A stretch of 64,000 bases of DNA from JAYVSZ01 sp043774925 (GTDB taxonomy: Bacteria > Pseudomonadota > Gammaproteobacteria > Burkholderiales > Methylophilaceae). The stretch is taken from contig JAYVSZ010000048.1 of assembly GCA_043774925.1 (NCBI GenBank), positions 1 through 64,000 on the forward strand, given 5' to 3'. Below the pieces are notes generated by a model. That model searched no databases and had not been told where the DNA came from. It saw only the letters and a list, made by a program, of their open reading frames with translations. This document shows positions 60,745 to 64,000 of the stretch, piece by piece; position 1 is the stretch's first letter; every line of letters begins with the position of its first letter. Made by a program: the position numbers and the translations under genes.

Positions 60745-62070
60745 ATGAGCAACCAATTTCAATTACTTAAAGAGCAACGCTTTCGACCATTCTTCTTTAC
60801 GCAATTTTTAGGCGCGTTTAACGATAACGTGTTCAAAACCGCGCTCATCACTTTGGTGGCGTTTCATGCAAACAGTTTGAGCAATATTGACGGCTCTAAG
60901 CTCGCCACTTTGCTGCCCGGCTTATTTATTTTGCCGTTCTTTTTGTTCTCTGCCACCGCTGGGCAAATCGCCGATAAATACGAAAAATCGCAGATTATCC
61001 GTCTCGTAAAAGTGTTTGAAATCTGCATTATGTTGTTCGCCAGTGCGGGATTTTTTCTGCACAATATTTGGCTACTGGCCACCGCATTGTTTATGATGGG
61101 CATGCATTCCACGCTATTTGGACCAGTAAAATACGCTTACTTGCCGCAGCACTTAAAGCAAGACGAACTCATTGGTGGCAACGGCATGCTGGAAATGGGC
61201 AGTTTTGTGGCGATTTTGCTCGGGCAAGTGCTGGGCGCTTGGCTTGGCATGCAACAACAGCACGAAGCGCTTACCAGCGTCACCGTCATTTGCCTTGCAA
61301 TGCTTGGCTATTGGACAAGTCGCGGTGTACCAAACTCGCCCGCAGGCGCGCCAGATTTAAAAGTAAATTGGAATCCCATCACCGAAACTTACCGCAGCCT
61401 TAAACAAATTTGGGGTCAACAATCACTTTGGCTCGCGATTATTGGTATCTCGTGGTTTTGGTTTTACGGCGCAACCCTGCTAGCGCAATTTCCTAACTTT
61501 GCCAAAAATGTGCTGCATGGCGACGAAAGCGTATTTATTTTACTTTTAACCGTATTCTCGCTCGGTATTGGCATTGGTTCACTGCTGTGTGAAAAACTCT
61601 CAAAGCACAAAGTAGAGCTTGGCTTAGTGCTACTCGGCGCAATCGGTTTAGCGCTTTTTGGCGTTGATTTATATGCCTCAGGAGCCAATATCCATGCGGC
61701 TTCCAGAGCATCTGATTTAAGCCAAAACTATCAAACATTTCTACACGGCTTCACGCATTGGCGCCTGCTCGCCGACATCGCCCTTATCGGCATTTTCGGC
61801 GGTTTATACATTGTGCCGCTTTACGCCTTCTTACAAACCAACGCCCAAGAAGGCTTTCAATCGCGCGTCATCGCCGCCAACAATATTATGAACGCGCTAT
61901 TTATGGTCGTTTCTGCGGGGTTTTCGTTGTGGATTTTCAGCCTCGGTTTTGACATTCCGAAGCTCTTTTTAATCACCGCCTTACTCAGCGCGCTCGTCAC
62001 CGCTTATTTGTGTATTCGTCAGCCAGAACTCTTAACTGCATTTATTAAGTGGGTAAAAACACGCAATTAG
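60745..62070 (+). CDS. lplT: LplT-like lysophospholipid transporter (MFS)
   Basis: A 441-aa MFS protein with about 12 helices. The opening F-F-F-T-Q-F-L-G-A-F-N-D-N-V-F-K-T-A and the F-G-P-V-K-Y-A-Y-L-P-Q-H-L loop are typical of the LplT type, which flips lysophospholipids inward for Aas. A soluble loop around residues 310-345 (S-G-A-N-I-H-A-A-S-R-A-S-D) is encoded by repeat copy D. It is last in the ArsR-aas-hydrolase operon, 8 nt after the hydrolase. Confidence 0.88.
   Translation: MSNQFQLLKEQRFRPFFFTQFLGAFNDNVFKTALITLVAFHANSLSNIDGSKLATLLPGLFILPFFLFSATAGQIADKYEKSQIIRLVKVFEICIMLFASAGFFLHNIWLLATALFMMGMHSTLFGPVKYAYLPQHLKQDELIGGNGMLEMGSFVAILLGQVLGAWLGMQQQHEALTSVTVICLAMLGYWTSRGVPNSPAGAPDLKVNWNPITETYRSLKQIWGQQSLWLAIIGISWFWFYGATLLAQFPNFAKNVLHGDESVFILLLTVFSLGIGIGSLLCEKLSKHKVELGLVLLGAIGLALFGVDLYASGANIHAASRASDLSQNYQTFLHGFTHWRLLADIALIGIFGGLYIVPLYAFLQTNAQEGFQSRVIAANNIMNALFMVVSAGFSLWIFSLGFDIPKLFLITALLSALVTAYLCIRQPELLTAFIKWVKTRN
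61673..61711 (+). repeat. Dispersed ~38-bp repeat, copy D (inside lplT)
   Basis: It reads ATGCCTCAGGAGCCAATATC, then CATGCGGCTTCCAGAGCAT. It matches copy C at TGCCTCA and GCCAATATCCATGCG, and copies A/B at GCCAATATCCATG and CAG-GCA. It encodes a soluble loop of the transporter, a place where an insertion would be tolerated. Confidence 0.55.
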
Positions 62071-62086
62071 GATATGATTTTTGTAA

Positions 62087-64000
62087 ATGACACTTAACGA
62101 TTACATCAGCATCGTCAATCAGCGCTATCAGGCGGGCAACGCCACCGAGCATAGCTACCGTGGCGATTTGCAACAGCTTTTGCAAACCATGCTGCTAGAC
62201 GTAGCCGTGACCAATGAGCCCAAACGCATTGACTGCGGCGCGCCTGATTATATTTTAAGCCGCAAAGATGTGCCACTTGGCTATATTGAGGCTAAGGACG
62301 TAGGCGTAGAGCTTGGCCATAAATCGCACAAAACGCAGTTTGACCGCTACAAAGCTGCGCTAGACAACCTGATTATTACCGATTATTTGCAGTTTCATTT
62401 TTTTAAGCAAGGTCAGTTGGTTGCAAGCTGTTTTATTGGCGAAGTAAGCAATGGCAAAATACACGCCAACCCGCAAAATTTTGACACATTTACCAACCTG
62501 ATTAAAAACTTTGCGCTTACCGTCACGCAAAGCATTAAATCGCCCGTTAAATTAGCACAAATGATGGCAGCCAAAGCCAAGTTGATGGCCGATGTGATTC
62601 ATAACGCGCTTAACGAAGATAAAGAAAACAACACGCATAGCGAGCTTTACAATCAATATGAAGCCTTTAAAACGGTGCTTATTCACGATATTAGCCATGC
62701 AGAATTTGCCGATATTTATGCGCAAACCATTGCGTATGGCATGTTTGCGGCACGTTATCACGACCCAACATTAGAAAATTTTAGCCGCGAGGAAGCCGCA
62801 AGGTTAATCCCACAAAGCAACCCGTTTTTGCGCCAGCTATTTCGCACCGTGGCAGGTTATAACTTAGACGATACCGATGGCAAACGCTTGCTCTGGATTG
62901 TTGAAGAACTGGTGCAAATATTTTTAGCCACCGATGTTGCTAGCATTATGCGCAACTTTGGCAAAGCCACACGCCAACAAGACCCCGTGGTGCACTTTTA
63001 CGAAACCTTTTTAAGTGAGTACGACCCCAAACTGCGCAAAGCGCGCGGCGTTTGGTACACGCCAGAACCTGTGGTGAACTTTATTGTGCGTGCGGTAGAT
63101 GACATTTTAAAAACCAAGTTTGGGCTACCTAAAGGTTTGGGCGATACCAGCAAAACGCAAATTACGGTAGATGTTCAAGGCGCAGGCAAAAAAGGCAAAA
63201 CCGAAAAACTCACTAGAGAAATCCATAAAGTACAAATTTTAGACCCCGCCACTGGCACCGGCACATTTTTAGCGCAAACCGTGCGCCACATTTACAACAC
63301 GCAGTTTGCAAGCATGCAAGGCATGTGGCCACAATACGTAAAAGAGCATTTAATACCACGCCTAAATGGCTTTGAGCTACTGATGACCAGCTACGCCATG
63401 GCGCACTTAAAGCTAGATATGCTTTTAACCGAAACGGGTTATGTAAACGACAACGCATCTGAACGGCTACGCATTTACTTAACCAATAGTTTAGAGAACG
63501 ACGATGCGCCCGATTTACCATTGTTTAACTATTTAAGTAACGAGGCAAACGAGGCCAACCGCATTAAGCGCGATGCACCTGTGATGGTGGTGATGGGCAA
63601 TCCGCCTTACTCTGTGAGTAGCAGTAATAAAAGCGCTTGGATTCAAGACTTACTCAAAGACTATAAAAAAGATTTAAACGAGCGCAATATTCAACCGCTT
63701 TCAGACGATTACATTAAATTTATCCGCTTTGGGCAACACTTTATTGATAAAAATGGCGAAGGCGTATTGGCTTATATTAGCAATAACAGCTTTATCGATG
63801 GCCTGATTCACCGCCAAATGCGCAAAAATTTGCTTGAGAGTTTTGATGAAATTTATATTCTAGACTTGCACGGCAACGCCAAAAAGAAAGAAACCGCGCC
63901 AGATGGTAGCAAAGATGAAAACGTGTTCGACATTATGCAGGGCGTTAGCATTAACTTGTTTGTGAGAACAGGCAAAAAACTTTCAGCTGATACGCCTACT
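62087..64000 (+). CDS. Type IIG/ISP-like restriction-methylation enzyme (5' part, runs off the window)
   Basis: Open for 638 codons to the window end. The N-terminal nuclease is PD-(D/E)xK: P-D54 ... E68-A-K70 within D-Y-I-L-S-R-K-D-V-P-L-G-Y-I-E-A-K. A helical connector follows (about 90-320), then an N6-adenine methyltransferase with motif I D386-P-A-T-G-T-G-T-F-L and motif IV N505-P-P-Y. No helicase domain lies between nuclease and methyltransferase, unlike LlaGI-type ISP enzymes. The target-recognition part would be beyond the window. It starts 16 nt after lplT with no ribosome-binding site, and is the only defence gene here. Confidence 0.88.
   Translation, partial: MTLNDYISIVNQRYQAGNATEHSYRGDLQQLLQTMLLDVAVTNEPKRIDCGAPDYILSRKDVPLGYIEAKDVGVELGHKSHKTQFDRYKAALDNLIITDYLQFHFFKQGQLVASCFIGEVSNGKIHANPQNFDTFTNLIKNFALTVTQSIKSPVKLAQMMAAKAKLMADVIHNALNEDKENNTHSELYNQYEAFKTVLIHDISHAEFADIYAQTIAYGMFAARYHDPTLENFSREEAARLIPQSNPFLRQLFRTVAGYNLDDTDGKRLLWIVEELVQIFLATDVASIMRNFGKATRQQDPVVHFYETFLSEYDPKLRKARGVWYTPEPVVNFIVRAVDDILKTKFGLPKGLGDTSKTQITVDVQGAGKKGKTEKLTREIHKVQILDPATGTGTFLAQTVRHIYNTQFASMQGMWPQYVKEHLIPRLNGFELLMTSYAMAHLKLDMLLTETGYVNDNASERLRIYLTNSLENDDAPDLPLFNYLSNEANEANRIKRDAPVMVVMGNPPYSVSSSNKSAWIQDLLKDYKKDLNERNIQPLSDDYIKFIRFGQHFIDKNGEGVLAYISNNSFIDGLIHRQMRKNLLESFDEIYILDLHGNAKKKETAPDGSKDENVFDIMQGVSINLFVRTGKKLSADTPT

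Noticed and set aside
63213..63521. Minus-strand ORF of 102 aa near the window end
   Set aside because: It is antisense to the methyltransferase core (motif I region) of the restriction enzyme, which has clear catalytic motifs.

Overview
The window looks like a chromosomal segment of a Gram-negative betaproteobacterium. The gene content and moderate, slightly AT-rich base composition suggest an obligate methylotroph relative (Methylophilaceae, Methylotenera-like). This placement is an inference from gene order and protein flavour, since no 16S gene is present. Nearly all the DNA is core housekeeping sequence. No tRNA, rRNA, CRISPR array, prophage or insertion sequence was seen.

Layout. 1-4.7 kb: outer-membrane porin, a DUF4258/DUF2283 pair, prmC carrying an in-frame palindromic repeat insertion, then metX-metW. 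4.7-9.1 kb: a winged-helix/TolB-like/TPR regulator, a small secreted protein, an SDR oxidoreductase and an AmpG-like permease. 9.1-14.4 kb: a palindromic repeat, a DUF1223 protein, a bufferin-type RiPP operon (bufA-bufB-bufC, minus strand), a degenerate M48-like protein and xthA. 14.4-19.2 kb: pyrE, a DUF4124 protein and gatCAB. 19.3-27.2 kb: the cell-shape cluster mreBCD-mrdA-rodA-rlpA-dacA. 27.2-33.4 kb: DUF493-lipB-lipA-gshA-gshB, followed by apbE, a NusG-domain-II gene and a Gx-transporter gene. The last three resemble the FmnB/EetA/EetB flavinylation module of extracellular electron transfer loci.

33.4-40.7 kb: minor-pilin operon pilE-fimT-pilV-pilW-pilX-pilY1 (minus strand). 40.8-43 kb: lptM-lysA, then two tiny secreted acidic proteins sharing an LPEI motif. 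43-49.7 kb: purU, ispH, nudB, nadA, a HIT protein, and on the minus strand mpl, tonB and a thin ferredoxin. 49.7-55.3 kb: metH, comM, ubiK (minus). 55.4-57.4 kb: glnK-amtB behind a well-formed sigma-54 promoter. 57.4-62.1 kb: an ArsR-type regulator whose operator-like palindrome covers its own promoter and start codon, followed by aas, an alpha/beta hydrolase and lplT, apparently a lysophospholipid recycling operon. 62.1 kb to the end: the first 638 codons of a type IIG/ISP-like restriction-methylation enzyme, cut by the window edge.

The most interesting items are the bufferin operon, the flavinylation/electron-transfer-like trio, a roughly 38-bp dispersed repeat present four times (two intergenic, two inside metH and lplT), the repeat insertion in prmC, the pair of small secreted repeat proteins, and a recurring TATAAT box 6-9 nt ahead of start codons that suggests leaderless mRNAs.
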